Of a DNA stretch of 64,000 nt, positions 7,979 to 16,651 are shown piece by piece. Under the pieces are notes generated by a model. The model saw nothing but the letters and a program-made list of their open reading frames with translations, made no database searches and had not been told where the DNA came from. Both the position numbers and the translations under genes were made by a program. The number at the start of each line of letters is the position of its first letter. Position 1 is the stretch's first letter. The DNA comes from Armatimonadota bacterium (GTDB lineage: Bacteria; Armatimonadota; UBA5829; DTJY01): contig JARYMF010000005.1 in the NCBI GenBank assembly GCA_029907255.1, forward strand, positions 186,001-250,000. The letters are read 5' to 3'.

Positions 7979-8668
7979 GTGAGAAAAATTACTGCGCTCT
8001 TAGCGTTTTCATTCCTAGTTACAGGTTGCATCGGAGGCGTTATTCGCTCAAAGATAGCAGAGGGTATTGAGGATAGTCTGCCGCAATACATTGGTCCTGC
8101 AAAGAAATATTCAGTTAAGGTACTAGGGCCCAGCGAGCCTATGCTCCGTGGTAAATTCGAGCACCTCCACATCGAAGGCTTGGAGGTTCAAATCTCCGAA
8201 AACCTGATGGTGGACCGCCTAATTGTGGATATGGACAAAGTGGAAGCTGATCCCGAAACACGCCAGATACGAAGCGTTGCGGCAACTGTTTTCACAGCTG
8301 AGGTAGCTGAGAAGTCTATAAATGACTATATTTGTGCTGCTAGACCCGATATTAAAGGACTGACCCTTGATCTCCAAGAAGGTAAACTCACAGTAACCGC
8401 ACGTCCCTCAGTTTTGGGCATTGGAGTAGAATTCAAAGTTACAGGCAAGCCCGTAATCGCAGGCAAGGATAAAATAAACTTTGTAGCCGACAGCGCATCA
8501 TTAGCTAGGCTCCCGATTCCGGCGCTAGTGGTTAACAAGGTACTTGATCGAATGAACCCAGTGCTCGACCTCGGAGAGATGCAGTTTCCTGTGGCATTGA
8601 CGAGCATTGCAATAAAAAATGATGCAGTAATAATCAACGGCAAGGCTGAGTTTAAGACAGCTAAGTAA
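7979..8668 (+). CDS. DUF2993-like lipoprotein
   Basis: A 229-residue predicted lipoprotein. A short hydrophobic N-terminus ends in lipobox VTGC, with the modified cysteine at about residue 17. The body resembles DUF2993 (LmeA-type) proteins, which bind lipid in the envelope: alternating beta-strand segments, with MLRGKFEHLHIEGLEV in the N-terminal part and ALTSIAIKNDAVIINGKAE near the C-terminus. The start is GTG at 7979 with AAGGGG upstream. It follows a terminator, so it is probably transcribed alone, and it converges on the FmdB-like gene. The family link is from pattern recognition and is moderately secure; the lipobox is clear. Confidence 0.72.
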   Translation: MRKITALLAFSFLVTGCIGGVIRSKIAEGIEDSLPQYIGPAKKYSVKVLGPSEPMLRGKFEHLHIEGLEVQISENLMVDRLIVDMDKVEADPETRQIRSVAATVFTAEVAEKSINDYICAARPDIKGLTLDLQEGKLTVTARPSVLGIGVEFKVTGKPVIAGKDKINFVADSASLARLPIPALVVNKVLDRMNPVLDLGEMQFPVALTSIAIKNDAVIINGKAEFKTAK

Positions 8669-8703
8669 TTTATTTAATTTTTGGAGTACTCGCTTCTAAG
8701 CTT

Positions 8704-9030
8704 TTAATCAAGTTCCATATCAGAGCCCGACTCTGCTTCCTCAAAAGCTTCGTCGATCTCGTCACCAAAATCTTCGCCCCATTCTCGGCTCATGCGCTTT
8801 ACCCAACTGCGCAATTCTTTTGGGTTGTCGAGGTCGCCGATTTTGGAAGGGTCTGCTAAATCATCAATGATATCATCCTCCGAGCGGAGAGCTGAGAATC
8901 GAGAAATAAGCTTTTTGATTTTAACACTCCCGCAATTTGGGCATCGAAGCTGAGGACCTTTTGCAACGACTCCGACTAGCAAGCTGAATCGTTTTCGACA
9001 ATCCAAGCATCTGTAATCGAACACCGGCAT
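8704..9030 (-). CDS. FmdB-family zinc-ribbon protein
   Basis: A 108-residue protein with an N-terminal zinc ribbon: MPVFDYRCLDC at residues 1-11, then RCPNC near 30-33, giving two C-x2-C pairs. This is the FmdB/CxxC regulatory-protein family, first named for a putative regulator of formamidase genes. The C-terminal half is long, acidic and helical (many Asp and Glu), unlike short FmdB members. It lies 15 bases downstream of the DUF4380 gene and is the last gene of the long minus-strand housekeeping cluster. Regulatory function is only presumed. Confidence 0.8.
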   Translation of the reverse strand: MPVFDYRCLDCRKRFSLLVGVVAKGPQLRCPNCGSVKIKKLISRFSALRSEDDIIDDLADPSKIGDLDNPKELRSWVKRMSREWGEDFGDEIDEAFEEAESGSDMELD

Positions 9031-9045
9031 TTTTCCTCTCCTTCC

Positions 9046-10044
9046 CTAGCCTCTAGATGGGATTAAACCTTTTCGCTCCATCTCGCTAATTATGCGCTTT
9101 ATTGAGTATGGGCTTTTTACACATTCACCAAGGCGGAAGAGCCGCCATCGTTCTATCAATTCGGTCTCTTCACCATCCGAAAGATCTATCAGCGGACCTA
9201 ATATCTCCATCTCCAAATACCCAAGTTTACCATCGCTAGTAAACACAACAGCTGACGAACCTCTATCACCATATTCGGCGTCACGCTTCATAGGCGGAAA
9301 AAGCTTCACATATGCCATATCATCTTGAAACCATATCATCCATGGGCCATCAGATTCTGCACCTATTTGGTAAACTTGGCCATGATAACTTGTAATGCAA
9401 AGACCATCGCGTACCGTGAACTGTGCTGTCTTCTTAGGATCTCCAAAAAGGTATCTGATTCCACCTGGCACGCGTGTGTCTGACCGAATAGGAAAAACCA
9501 CAAAGCAAGGAGTTTTCACCTGAGTAACGTCGTGGATTCCCCACTTTGTAGGTGGTTTGCCGACCGCGCGCATCTTTTGTATAAGTGTTACCTCGCCATT
9601 TTCGTCAAGTGTAAGCTCCTTGATGAACATTACACCACTTTTCAAGCTTGGCTGGCCAATGATTCTAAGCCATTTCCTGCCATCCCTATCAAAGACCTCG
9701 ACATTAGCTTTTCCCCTGTCGAGTATGGGGTCGGGAGGCCAATGCCAGTAATCTTGAGGCGAGACCCACGTCTTATAACCGCCGTAATTCCTCCAATCGT
9801 TTGTTATTTCATACACCTTCCCAAATTCTACAGCATTCTCCCAAATAACATTGCGGCCATCGAGCGAGTATTCCATTATCCTCCCGCCTATTGCAGGAAC
9901 AACAACAAGGCTATATCGTCCTGCGCTCATGCGATAGGAACCGCTCCATCCCCGATAATCTACGCACTCAACACTAGGCCCAGCACCAGCGCAAGACCCG
10001 AAGGACACCAAAATAATAATTATCATTAGATGCTTATTAATCAT
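9046..10044 (-). CDS. DUF4380 domain secreted/lipoprotein
   Basis: A 332-residue protein with a hydrophobic N-terminus ending in FGSC, which could be a non-standard lipobox (Phe at -3) or a normal signal peptide. The body matches the DUF4380 pattern, a galactose-mutarotase-like beta-sandwich often found with glycosidases: VVPAIGGRIMEYSLDGRNV near residue 48, then a GGYKTWVSPQ block near 90 and GIHDVTQVKTP near 170. It overlaps the end of the methyltransferase gene by eight bases. Enzymatic activity is unproven; carbohydrate binding or epimerisation would fit the fold. Confidence 0.72.
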   Translation of the reverse strand: MINKHLMIIIILVSFGSCAGAGPSVECVDYRGWSGSYRMSAGRYSLVVVPAIGGRIMEYSLDGRNVIWENAVEFGKVYEITNDWRNYGGYKTWVSPQDYWHWPPDPILDRGKANVEVFDRDGRKWLRIIGQPSLKSGVMFIKELTLDENGEVTLIQKMRAVGKPPTKWGIHDVTQVKTPCFVVFPIRSDTRVPGGIRYLFGDPKKTAQFTVRDGLCITSYHGQVYQIGAESDGPWMIWFQDDMAYVKLFPPMKRDAEYGDRGSSAVVFTSDGKLGYLEMEILGPLIDLSDGEETELIERWRLFRLGECVKSPYSIKRIISEMERKGLIPSRG

Positions 10045-11242
10045 TAGTAGCCCCCTGACGTGCCGCCGGAGCTTTGCTTTCAGCTCCCTTTGCGACCTGC
10101 GTGCATATCAACGCCCAAGGCTTTCCAGCGACACGAGTAAGAATGAGTAACATTTCTCTACTACCAGGCAACTTCAGCCGCCGCTCAATTTCGAGTGGCT
10201 CAAATGGAACGCCTCTTTTCTTGACTATCACCTTGCCTACATCCAGCTCTCGCAAGCGGGTGTTAATATTCTTCAAACTGAAAGGCATGTGGTCAATTAC
10301 ATGGTAAACGTCTGCGAATGGAGTTGATACCCATTTATCTGACGTAAGATATGCAATTTGCTCGTCTATCTTCTCTGCACCAATCCGATGTGCTAGCTGT
10401 TCGACAAGATGTGCTCGAATAATACACGGATCCGGCTCATAAATATATGCAGCGGGAGCTCTGATAGGCACATGCTCAACTGGTTCATCTACCAAAGTTG
10501 CGCGAGATGGAAGGATTATCGCACGCCGACTAGCTGTTTTGAGCCCCCCAAGCCAAATCACAGCTTCTTTGCACTCACCATTTTCGGATATGAACTCAAT
10601 CTCCCCATCGAAGGACTCCAATTCCCCGTCTTTGAACACTGGCGATAGCTTGATGGCTACATCTGAAACAACATTCGCAAGATGATGAAGAAAAGTGGCG
10701 GAAGGCTCTATATCGGCGAGGCTCCTAGCACGCTGTCCTTTGTCACGCCGAGATGGATCAATAAAGGCGGCGGTGGCTTTTAGCGGTATCTCGGTTACAT
10801 CGGCATTGATGAAATCTACGCGTTCCGCAAAGCCATAAACCTCGACATTTCGTCTTGCCATCGCAAGTCTGACGGGGTCCTTTTCTACCGCCGTCACAAA
10901 GCACTGCGTCGCCAAGCCAAGAGTATCACCACCGATTCCACATCCGAGGTCGAAGACACTGCCACTCTGACAAAAACGTTCAGCGCGGTATTTAGAAATG
11001 GTCTCACCCGATGACTGCTCGAGAGCTTCCCGAGTGAAAAACATTCGATCTGCAAGGACAAACTTTCGCCTCGCCCTCTCCCTTAAATCAAGTAATTCAA
11101 GTGCAGCGCTGGCAAACTTGCTTGGATACTCTTTTCGCAGTTTTTCAAGGCGCAATAGGAAATCCCCATCAAGGTTTTTAGCCTTATTTAGCAACCCCTC
11201 GCCTTCAGGACTTAAGAGAAAATTGACAGTTTCAAGGTCCAT
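10037..11242 (-). CDS. Class I SAM-dependent methyltransferase, THUMP-like family
   Basis: A 401-residue protein with a central SAM-binding domain. VFDLGCGIGGDTLGLA near residue 95 is motif I, AVEKDPVRLAMARRNVE near 117 is motif II, and FIDPSRRDKGQRA near 160 is the D-P-S-R-R motif of this family. The C-terminal third matches the THUMP-like domain attached to such methyltransferases. It could act on nucleic acid, but the target is unknown. Translationally it is squeezed between maf (11-base gap) and the DUF4380 gene (eight-base overlap). Confidence 0.78.
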   Translation of the reverse strand: MDLETVNFLLSPEGEGLLNKAKNLDGDFLLRLEKLRKEYPSKFASAALELLDLRERARRKFVLADRMFFTREALEQSSGETISKYRAERFCQSGSVFDLGCGIGGDTLGLATQCFVTAVEKDPVRLAMARRNVEVYGFAERVDFINADVTEIPLKATAAFIDPSRRDKGQRARSLADIEPSATFLHHLANVVSDVAIKLSPVFKDGELESFDGEIEFISENGECKEAVIWLGGLKTASRRAIILPSRATLVDEPVEHVPIRAPAAYIYEPDPCIIRAHLVEQLAHRIGAEKIDEQIAYLTSDKWVSTPFADVYHVIDHMPFSLKNINTRLRELDVGKVIVKKRGVPFEPLEIERRLKLPGSREMLLILTRVAGKPWALICTQVAKGAESKAPAARQGATND

Positions 11243-11253
11243 AGCAATATCTT

Positions 11254-11862
11254 TTAACCAAAGAAGGGAACTCCAGCCTTATAGAGCATCCGGCTGAGCC
11301 GAAACACTGGTAGGCCAACGACATTGAAGTAATCACCTATTATGCCCTCAACCAACAAGCTACCTCGCTCCTGAATGCCGTATGCACCGGCTTTGTCGAG
11401 CGGTTCGCCTGTCGCGATGTAAGCGTCTATGAGTTCGTCATTTAGTTCGCAAAAACTGACTTCGGTTCGCACATAGTCAATAAATGTTTGGCAAGTATGG
11501 TTTTTAGCTCTTTGGACTACGCAGACGCCAGTATAGACATAATGCGAGCGCCCGGAAAGAAGTTTGAGCATCCGACGTGCATCTTCCGCATCGGTCGGCT
11601 TCCCGAGAACTTCGTTCCCTGCCACTACAATTGTATCTGCACCTATAATAATTCCATCCGAGATTCTTACTGCTACATTATTAGCCTTAGATAGAGCTGA
11701 TTGCACAACATGATTCTCAGGCGGCCATAGAGGAAGAACAGATTCATCAAAGTCGCTCGGAATGACTTCAAATCTGGATACAATTAGGGATAAAAGATCC
11801 CGCCTTCGAGGAGAAGCCGACGCAAGAATAATTCTAGGCTGTTGGTCTCTATCCACCACCAT
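11254..11862 (-). CDS. maf: Maf-like nucleoside triphosphate pyrophosphatase
   Basis: A 202-residue house-cleaning pyrophosphatase that hydrolyses dTTP, UTP or modified nucleotides to monophosphates. Family motifs are [13 protein letters not shown] at the N-terminus, the ESV segment near 40, the GADTIVV segment near 75, and DKAGAYGIQ near 148. The ATG at 11862 places ASASPRR at the usual position and overlaps the AMMECR1 gene by 14 bases. A longer start at 11904 would overlap by 56 bases and is less likely. Maf can delay septation, but its role here is simply inferred as nucleotide-pool cleaning. Confidence 0.9.
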   Translation of the reverse strand: MVVDRDQQPRIILASASPRRRDLLSLIVSRFEVIPSDFDESVLPLWPPENHVVQSALSKANNVAVRISDGIIIGADTIVVAGNEVLGKPTDAEDARRMLKLLSGRSHYVYTGVCVVQRAKNHTCQTFIDYVRTEVSFCELNDELIDAYIATGEPLDKAGAYGIQERGSLLVEGIIGDYFNVVGLPVFRLSRMLYKAGVPFFG

Positions 11863-12379
11863 GTCGCTTAACTTCAAAACGGTATAGTTGGATGGGCTCG
11901 CCATCTATAATCCCAGCCTTACGCATGGCTATACCAACTTGGTCCTCAACTGTATCAACCCCATCGAGGTCGGGAAGCAACAAGCCACGCCTCCACCCAC
12001 TTTCAACAATGACTCCGTACTTTTTGGGGTCAAGCTCAGCCATGCTAGAAATCGGTTCCGGATGGCTCAGCACATCCACTGAAATTGAAAGATCGTCAAG
12101 CTCATCTTCAGTTACGGGTTCGAACCGAGGGTCTCTTGTAGAAGCGCTTATTGCATTCTCAATGATTTCTTCAGCTAGGTTTGCACGTATAGGTTCGATT
12201 GTCCCTATGCATCCACGCAATTGTCCAAACTTTTTCAAGCTGACAAACACCCCAGCGCGAGTTTCCATTTCAGGCGGAAGTGGATTGGGCACGGGTTTTA
12301 CTCTCCCAAAGCGAACGAATTCCTCTATAGCTTCTCTGGCCAGTGCCACCAATGGGTCTCCTTCAACTCCTTTAACCAT
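11849..12379 (-). CDS. amrA: AMMECR1-domain protein (AmmeMemoRadiSam protein A)
   Basis: A 176-residue AMMECR1 domain protein. The signature [10 protein letters not shown] is near residue 50, followed by [17 protein letters not shown] and VLSHPEPI. Start choice: the ATG at 12379 has GGAGG six bases upstream and overlaps plsY by eight bases. A longer start at 12400 would put this ribosome site inside the gene. In many genomes this protein is encoded with a Memo-like protein and a radical SAM enzyme, forming a predicted three-part system of unknown chemistry. Neither partner is adjacent here. Function unresolved. Confidence 0.88.
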   Translation of the reverse strand: MVKGVEGDPLVALAREAIEEFVRFGRVKPVPNPLPPEMETRAGVFVSLKKFGQLRGCIGTIEPIRANLAEEIIENAISASTRDPRFEPVTEDELDDLSISVDVLSHPEPISSMAELDPKKYGVIVESGWRRGLLLPDLDGVDTVEDQVGIAMRKAGIIDGEPIQLYRFEVKRHGGG

Positions 12380-12986
12380 TTTGCTCCTCCGTTTTCTCAT
12401 TGTGTTTCACAAATCGTAGTTCCCTACCTTGAATAAGCCTTATAATGTTTGACCGATGTTTCACTACTACAAATATGGCAACAAGAAGTGCAAATAATTT
12501 ATACTCCAAGGGTTTTCCAAACGCCCACATTAGCGGCGGAACGCTCAACACTGCAATAATTGAAGCTACGGAAACATACCTTGTCACAAGCACAATCGCC
12601 ACCCAAATTCCAAATGCTATTAATGCAATTAACGGTGCAAGCCCAATGGCAACTCCTAGGCTAGTTGCAACTCCCTTGCCACCTTTGAACTTAAGAAACA
12701 CCGACAAGCTATGGCCGATAATTGCTGAAAGCCCTGCTGCCACAGCTACCCAGGGTTGATCGAATAACCGGATTGCCATTACAGTCGGAATTAAACCTTT
12801 AAGTACATCGGCAATAAAAACGGTGATTCCTGGCGCCAAACCAAGCGTTCGGTAGACATTAGTTGCGCCAATGTTTCCGCTGCCCACCTTGCGAATGTCA
12901 ATGCCACGCCATGCTTTCGCAATTATTAAGCCAAAAGGCACCGCACCCAATAAGTAACTTGCAACTAAAGTTATCGCTTCATCCAT
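12372..12986 (-). CDS. plsY: Acyl-phosphate glycerol-3-phosphate acyltransferase PlsY
   Basis: A 204-residue integral membrane enzyme that transfers an acyl group from acyl-phosphate to glycerol-3-phosphate, the first step of phospholipid synthesis with PlsX. Visible motifs are [12 protein letters not shown] at the N-terminus, the [12 protein letters not shown] block near residue 37, and [13 protein letters not shown] near 101. About five hydrophobic helices and the normal length support the call. It lies 51 bases downstream of der and is translationally coupled to the AMMECR1 gene. Confidence 0.95.
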   Translation of the reverse strand: MDEAITLVASYLLGAVPFGLIIAKAWRGIDIRKVGSGNIGATNVYRTLGLAPGITVFIADVLKGLIPTVMAIRLFDQPWVAVAAGLSAIIGHSLSVFLKFKGGKGVATSLGVAIGLAPLIALIAFGIWVAIVLVTRYVSVASIIAVLSVPPLMWAFGKPLEYKLFALLVAIFVVVKHRSNIIRLIQGRELRFVKHNEKTEEQNG

Positions 12987-13037
12987 CGCTTTTTAGATTG
13001 AACTACCTCCTTGTTGATTGGAAAGTTTTTCCTTTTC

Positions 13038-14366
13038 CTAATGGGGCCTGCTATGTTCAGCCTTCCTTGCAAAAATCCTTATTGGTGTGCCCTCATATGT
13101 ATAATGCTTCCTAAGTTGGTTTTCGATATATCGCTGGTATGAAAAATGAAGTAGGTCTGGGTCGTTTGTAAAGAGCACAATCGTCGGCGGCCGCACCGAT
13201 GGCATTGTAGCATAATACACCCTAAATTCCTTTCCTTTTTCGGAATACGGCCTTGCATCTACAATATCGCCAATCAACCGATTGAGCTCGCCAGTTGGAA
13301 GCCTCAACGCATGATTTTGGGATGCGATGGCGGCGCAACCAAGCAATTCAGTAATTCCCGTGCCTTCTATCGCAGATGTAAATACAATGGGCGCATAGTT
13401 CATAAAAGGCATCTCACGACGAACTAGCTCCGTAAATCCGTTAATTGTTTTCCCCTGCTTCTTAGCCAAATCCCATTTGTTGACTACAATAACAGCGGCT
13501 TTTCCAGCGTCATGGGAATAACCAGCCACACGCTTGTCGCCGTCCACTACTCCCTCCGATGCATCTATCACTACAAGTGCGACATCTGCCCGTTCAAGGG
13601 CACGAACAGCCCGAAGTACCGAATAGTATTCAATAGAGCGCTGGATTTTTCCTGCACGCCTAATACCAGCGGTGTCAATCAATACAAATCTCTGGTCACC
13701 ATGTTCAAAATACGTGTCAATCGCATCGCGTGTTGTGCCTGGAATATCGCTTACAATAGCTCTCTCTTCTTTTATAATTGCATTAAGAAGAGACGACTTC
13801 CCAACATTCGGACGACCAATAATTGCTATCTTTATAACTTCTTCGGAATAAACTTTTTCGGCGGTAGGAACTGGCAGATTTTCGATGATTTTATCCAGCA
13901 ACTCAGCCACTCCGCGGCCGTGGAGCGAGGAAATAGGATATATATCGCCTAAACCTAAAGAGAAAAACTCAATGGATTCCCGTTCCAGGCGCTCGTTATC
14001 AACCTTGTTTACTGCTACCAATACAGGTTTGCGCGTGCGACGCAAAACGTCCGCGACCTCCATATCTGCAGGTGTGACTCCCTCAGTCACATCTACTAAG
14101 AAAACTATTACATCGGCTTCGGATATAGCAATCTCAGCCTGGGTTCTCACCTGAACAGTTAGTGGGTCTTTCTCATTCAAAATTAGACCGCCGGTATCAA
14201 TCAACATAAAGTTACGCCCAAGCCACTCAGCCTCAGCATAAAGCCTATCTCGCGTAACACCAGGAACATCTTCTACAATTGCGATTCTCTTGCCGACCAG
14301 CCTATTGAAAAGCGTAGATTTGCCTACATTTGGCCGGCCGACGACAGCAACCATCGGATTTGACAA
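13038..14366 (-). CDS. der: Ribosome-assembly GTPase Der (EngA)
   Basis: A 442-residue protein with two tandem GTPase domains and a C-terminal KH-like domain, needed for 50S ribosome assembly. Domain 1 has GRPNVGKSTLFNRL at residue 10, DTGG and NKVD. Domain 2 has GRPNVGKSSLLNAI near 182, DTAGIRR and NKWDL. The C-terminal KH-like part includes RPPTIVLFTNDPDLLHFSY. The start is TTG at 14366, six bases after GAGGTG; an ATG four codons later is possible. It follows the DUF512 radical SAM gene by ten bases, a pairing seen in many bacteria. Confidence 0.96.
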   Translation of the reverse strand: MSNPMVAVVGRPNVGKSTLFNRLVGKRIAIVEDVPGVTRDRLYAEAEWLGRNFMLIDTGGLILNEKDPLTVQVRTQAEIAISEADVIVFLVDVTEGVTPADMEVADVLRRTRKPVLVAVNKVDNERLERESIEFFSLGLGDIYPISSLHGRGVAELLDKIIENLPVPTAEKVYSEEVIKIAIIGRPNVGKSSLLNAIIKEERAIVSDIPGTTRDAIDTYFEHGDQRFVLIDTAGIRRAGKIQRSIEYYSVLRAVRALERADVALVVIDASEGVVDGDKRVAGYSHDAGKAAVIVVNKWDLAKKQGKTINGFTELVRREMPFMNYAPIVFTSAIEGTGITELLGCAAIASQNHALRLPTGELNRLIGDIVDARPYSEKGKEFRVYYATMPSVRPPTIVLFTNDPDLLHFSYQRYIENQLRKHYTYEGTPIRIFARKAEHSRPH

Positions 14367-14376
14367 CTAAATCACC

Positions 14377-15684
14377 TCAGGTATCCTCACACAACCGCTT
14401 AAAAGCACCCATCGGGGTTGGTTCGACTGCTTCAGCTCTTGCACCAACCATATGACTTAGTTCATCCAAGCTCATATCGTCAAGAAATAGGCCGTCTTTG
14501 AGAGCTACAGACGGTATTAATACAATTTCATCAGGAGCAACATCCGCCAACGAGAATGCAATATCACTACCTGTTAGCAAGCCAGCAACCGTTATAGTTT
14601 CTCCAAAAAACATATTCCTTACTATACAGATTCTACACTGAATGGCGGGGATTTGATTCAAAATTTCCACTAATTCCCGAACCATATTTGCCGCCAGCAC
14701 TCCGGTTACTAAGACGTATTTCCCTGGGCGCAGTACAGTGTTATTTGCTCTCCGTTTCACCTTCCTAAGGTCGTCTAAGAAGAGTCGTGAGAGTCCCACT
14801 CCATCCTCAAGTTGAGGAAAGCCCTCATAAGTACGTCGTGATGGGAATGGACGGCCAGCTAGGAGATAAAATTCATCTGCAGGAAAAACAAAACGCGTGC
14901 CTAGACTGCGCAAGAACTGCCGCTGCCACGATGCACATGCATCCAATACTTCTGTTGCCAAAACTGAATCAACTGGTTTAATCGGCACTAGTCCTTCTCG
15001 ATATCGAGTAAGACCAACAGGAACTATTGCAACGGAAGCAACCGAAGGATAAAGCGTACCAAGATCATAAACCGTGCGTTTAAGACTTTCCCCATCATTA
15101 ATTCCGGGACAAAGTACAATCTGAGCATGCAACGTTATCCCAGCGTCTGCAAGACGTTTGAGCTCTTTCATAATCTGCCCTGCCTTCTTGTTGCCAAGCA
15201 TATATTCGCGAATTTTTGGGTCAGTTGAGTGAACAGAAACATATAGTGGGCTCATTTTCTGGGAGATTATGCGCTCAACGTCCTCATCGCTCAGATTAGT
15301 AAGTGTAATATAGTTCCCGTGGACGAAAGATAATCGAAAGTCATCATCTCGCAAATAAAGTGACTTCCTAAGACCTGGTGGCATTTGCTTAAGGAAGCAA
15401 AAGATACAATTATTGCGACAAATGCGGACTCCGTCGAATAGCTCTTCGACAAACTCAATGCCGAGGTCCTCACCAAGTTCTTTGTGAATAGTACTTATAA
15501 TGCGGCTACCATTTCTCAGAACCTCCACCTCTACTTCTTCGTCGGCTCCAAAAAACCTGTAATCAAGTACATCGCATATTTTATGAGCGTTCAGAGAAAC
15601 AAGAATATCTCCTGGCTTAATTCCAGCTATTTCTGCTGGGCTGCCTTGCGCTACTTTTGCGATTTTTGAATTTAGCTTTTTCAT
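14377..15684 (-). CDS. DUF512 family radical SAM protein with N-terminal PDZ domain
   Basis: A 435-residue conserved protein. Residues 1-60 form a PDZ-like domain (GSPAEIAGIKPGDILVSLNA). A cluster CRNNCIFC near residue 88 has the C-x3-C-x2-C spacing of radical SAM iron-sulfur enzymes, followed by VHGNYITLTNLSDED. The DUF512 domain makes up the C-terminal half. Its reaction is unknown. It usually sits next to der, as here, which hints at a link to ribosome assembly or translation but does not prove it. Confidence 0.88.
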   Translation of the reverse strand: MKKLNSKIAKVAQGSPAEIAGIKPGDILVSLNAHKICDVLDYRFFGADEEVEVEVLRNGSRIISTIHKELGEDLGIEFVEELFDGVRICRNNCIFCFLKQMPPGLRKSLYLRDDDFRLSFVHGNYITLTNLSDEDVERIISQKMSPLYVSVHSTDPKIREYMLGNKKAGQIMKELKRLADAGITLHAQIVLCPGINDGESLKRTVYDLGTLYPSVASVAIVPVGLTRYREGLVPIKPVDSVLATEVLDACASWQRQFLRSLGTRFVFPADEFYLLAGRPFPSRRTYEGFPQLEDGVGLSRLFLDDLRKVKRRANNTVLRPGKYVLVTGVLAANMVRELVEILNQIPAIQCRICIVRNMFFGETITVAGLLTGSDIAFSLADVAPDEIVLIPSVALKDGLFLDDMSLDELSHMVGARAEAVEPTPMGAFKRLCEDT

Positions 15685-15729
15685 GGAAAGGTAGTCTCAC
15701 AAAAAATGTATCTATTGCCTTAACGTCTT

Positions 15730-16569
15730 TCAATCCCAATTTTCCAACTTTTTAACTACTTCTTCGATTATCCAATCTGGTGTCGAAGCGCCAGCAGTAA
15801 CACCTACAGTTTGAACACCTGTAAACCAAGAATCCTCCAGCTCGCTAGCAACTTCGATATGGTGTGTTGGGACGCCGGTATCTGCGCATATTTCTGCAAG
15901 ACGGCGCGTATTTGCGCTATTGTGGCCGCCAATGACCAGCATTACATCCACCTCCGCTGCAAGGTCCAGTGCTGCCTTTTGGAGTCTAGTGGTCGCATGG
16001 CAAATTGTATTGTGAGCCCGAACATCCTTTACCCATCTCGCAACCTCTTCTACAAGCCTCTCGAAACGCTCGGTTGTCTGCGTAGTTTGCGAAATGATGC
16101 CAACTCGCTCGCACAGCTTTGATGGGTCTATATCTTTTACATCGGAAACCGCCAAGCCATTTTCGCCAGCCACGCTCATTATTCCCCGAACCTCTGTGTG
16201 TCCTGGGTCGCCCAGAACTATTACCTGGTAGCCATCTGCAACTAGGTTTTCTGCAATCTCATGGACTTTCCGAACAAATGGGCATGTAACGTCTACCACC
16301 TGAAGACCGCGATTCTCAGCCTGACGCATCACTTCACGAGGAACGCCGTGTGATGGCATGATTATAAAACTTCCTTGCGGGGCATCTGCAATGTCGTGCA
16401 CTTCATGGATTCCTCGCTCTTCCAACTTTAATATTACTTGGGGGTTGTGAATCAGCGGGCCAAGGGTATACATAGGTGTGCCATGCTTTTCAGCAGCCTC
16501 AAGCGCCACATCAATAGCCCGGCGAACGCCATAGCAAAAACCTGCTGGATTAGCTAGCTTAACCTTCAT
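15730..16569 (-). CDS. ispH: 4-hydroxy-3-methylbut-2-enyl diphosphate reductase IspH (LytB)
   Basis: A 279-residue iron-sulfur enzyme that makes IPP and DMAPP in the last step of the MEP isoprenoid pathway. The three cluster cysteines are visible in GFCYGVRRAID near residue 12, DVTCPFVRKVH near 96 and NTICHATTRLQ near 193. The SHG loop (MPSHGVP) and GGHNSANTR near 221 complete the signature. The start is the ATG at 16569. The frame is open to 16614, but that extension would run into the hairpin at 16591-16627 and is not family-like. Confidence 0.95.
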   Translation of the reverse strand: MKVKLANPAGFCYGVRRAIDVALEAAEKHGTPMYTLGPLIHNPQVILKLEERGIHEVHDIADAPQGSFIIMPSHGVPREVMRQAENRGLQVVDVTCPFVRKVHEIAENLVADGYQVIVLGDPGHTEVRGIMSVAGENGLAVSDVKDIDPSKLCERVGIISQTTQTTERFERLVEEVARWVKDVRAHNTICHATTRLQKAALDLAAEVDVMLVIGGHNSANTRRLAEICADTGVPTHHIEVASELEDSWFTGVQTVGVTAGASTPDWIIEEVVKKLENWD

Positions 16570-16590
16570 TTCTCTACCATTAAACGAACT

Positions 16591-16627
16591 AAGTGCCAGC
16601 CTGCTACATATCATAAGGCTGGCACTT
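16591..16627 (-). terminator. Terminator at the end of the ilv-leu-cimA operon
   Basis: A perfect 12-base-pair stem (16591-16602 with 16616-16627) with a 13-base loop, 25 bases past the cimA stop. On the minus strand it is followed by AGTTCGTTTAAT, a weak T-tract. It separates the amino-acid operon from ispH. Confidence 0.6.
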
Positions 16628-16651
16628 GAGAAATTCCAAGAAGAGTGTCCT

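Noticed and set aside
16570-16614. Upstream extension of ispH
   Set aside because: It would run into the terminator hairpin, and the family start MKVKLANPAGFCYG fits the ATG at 16569.
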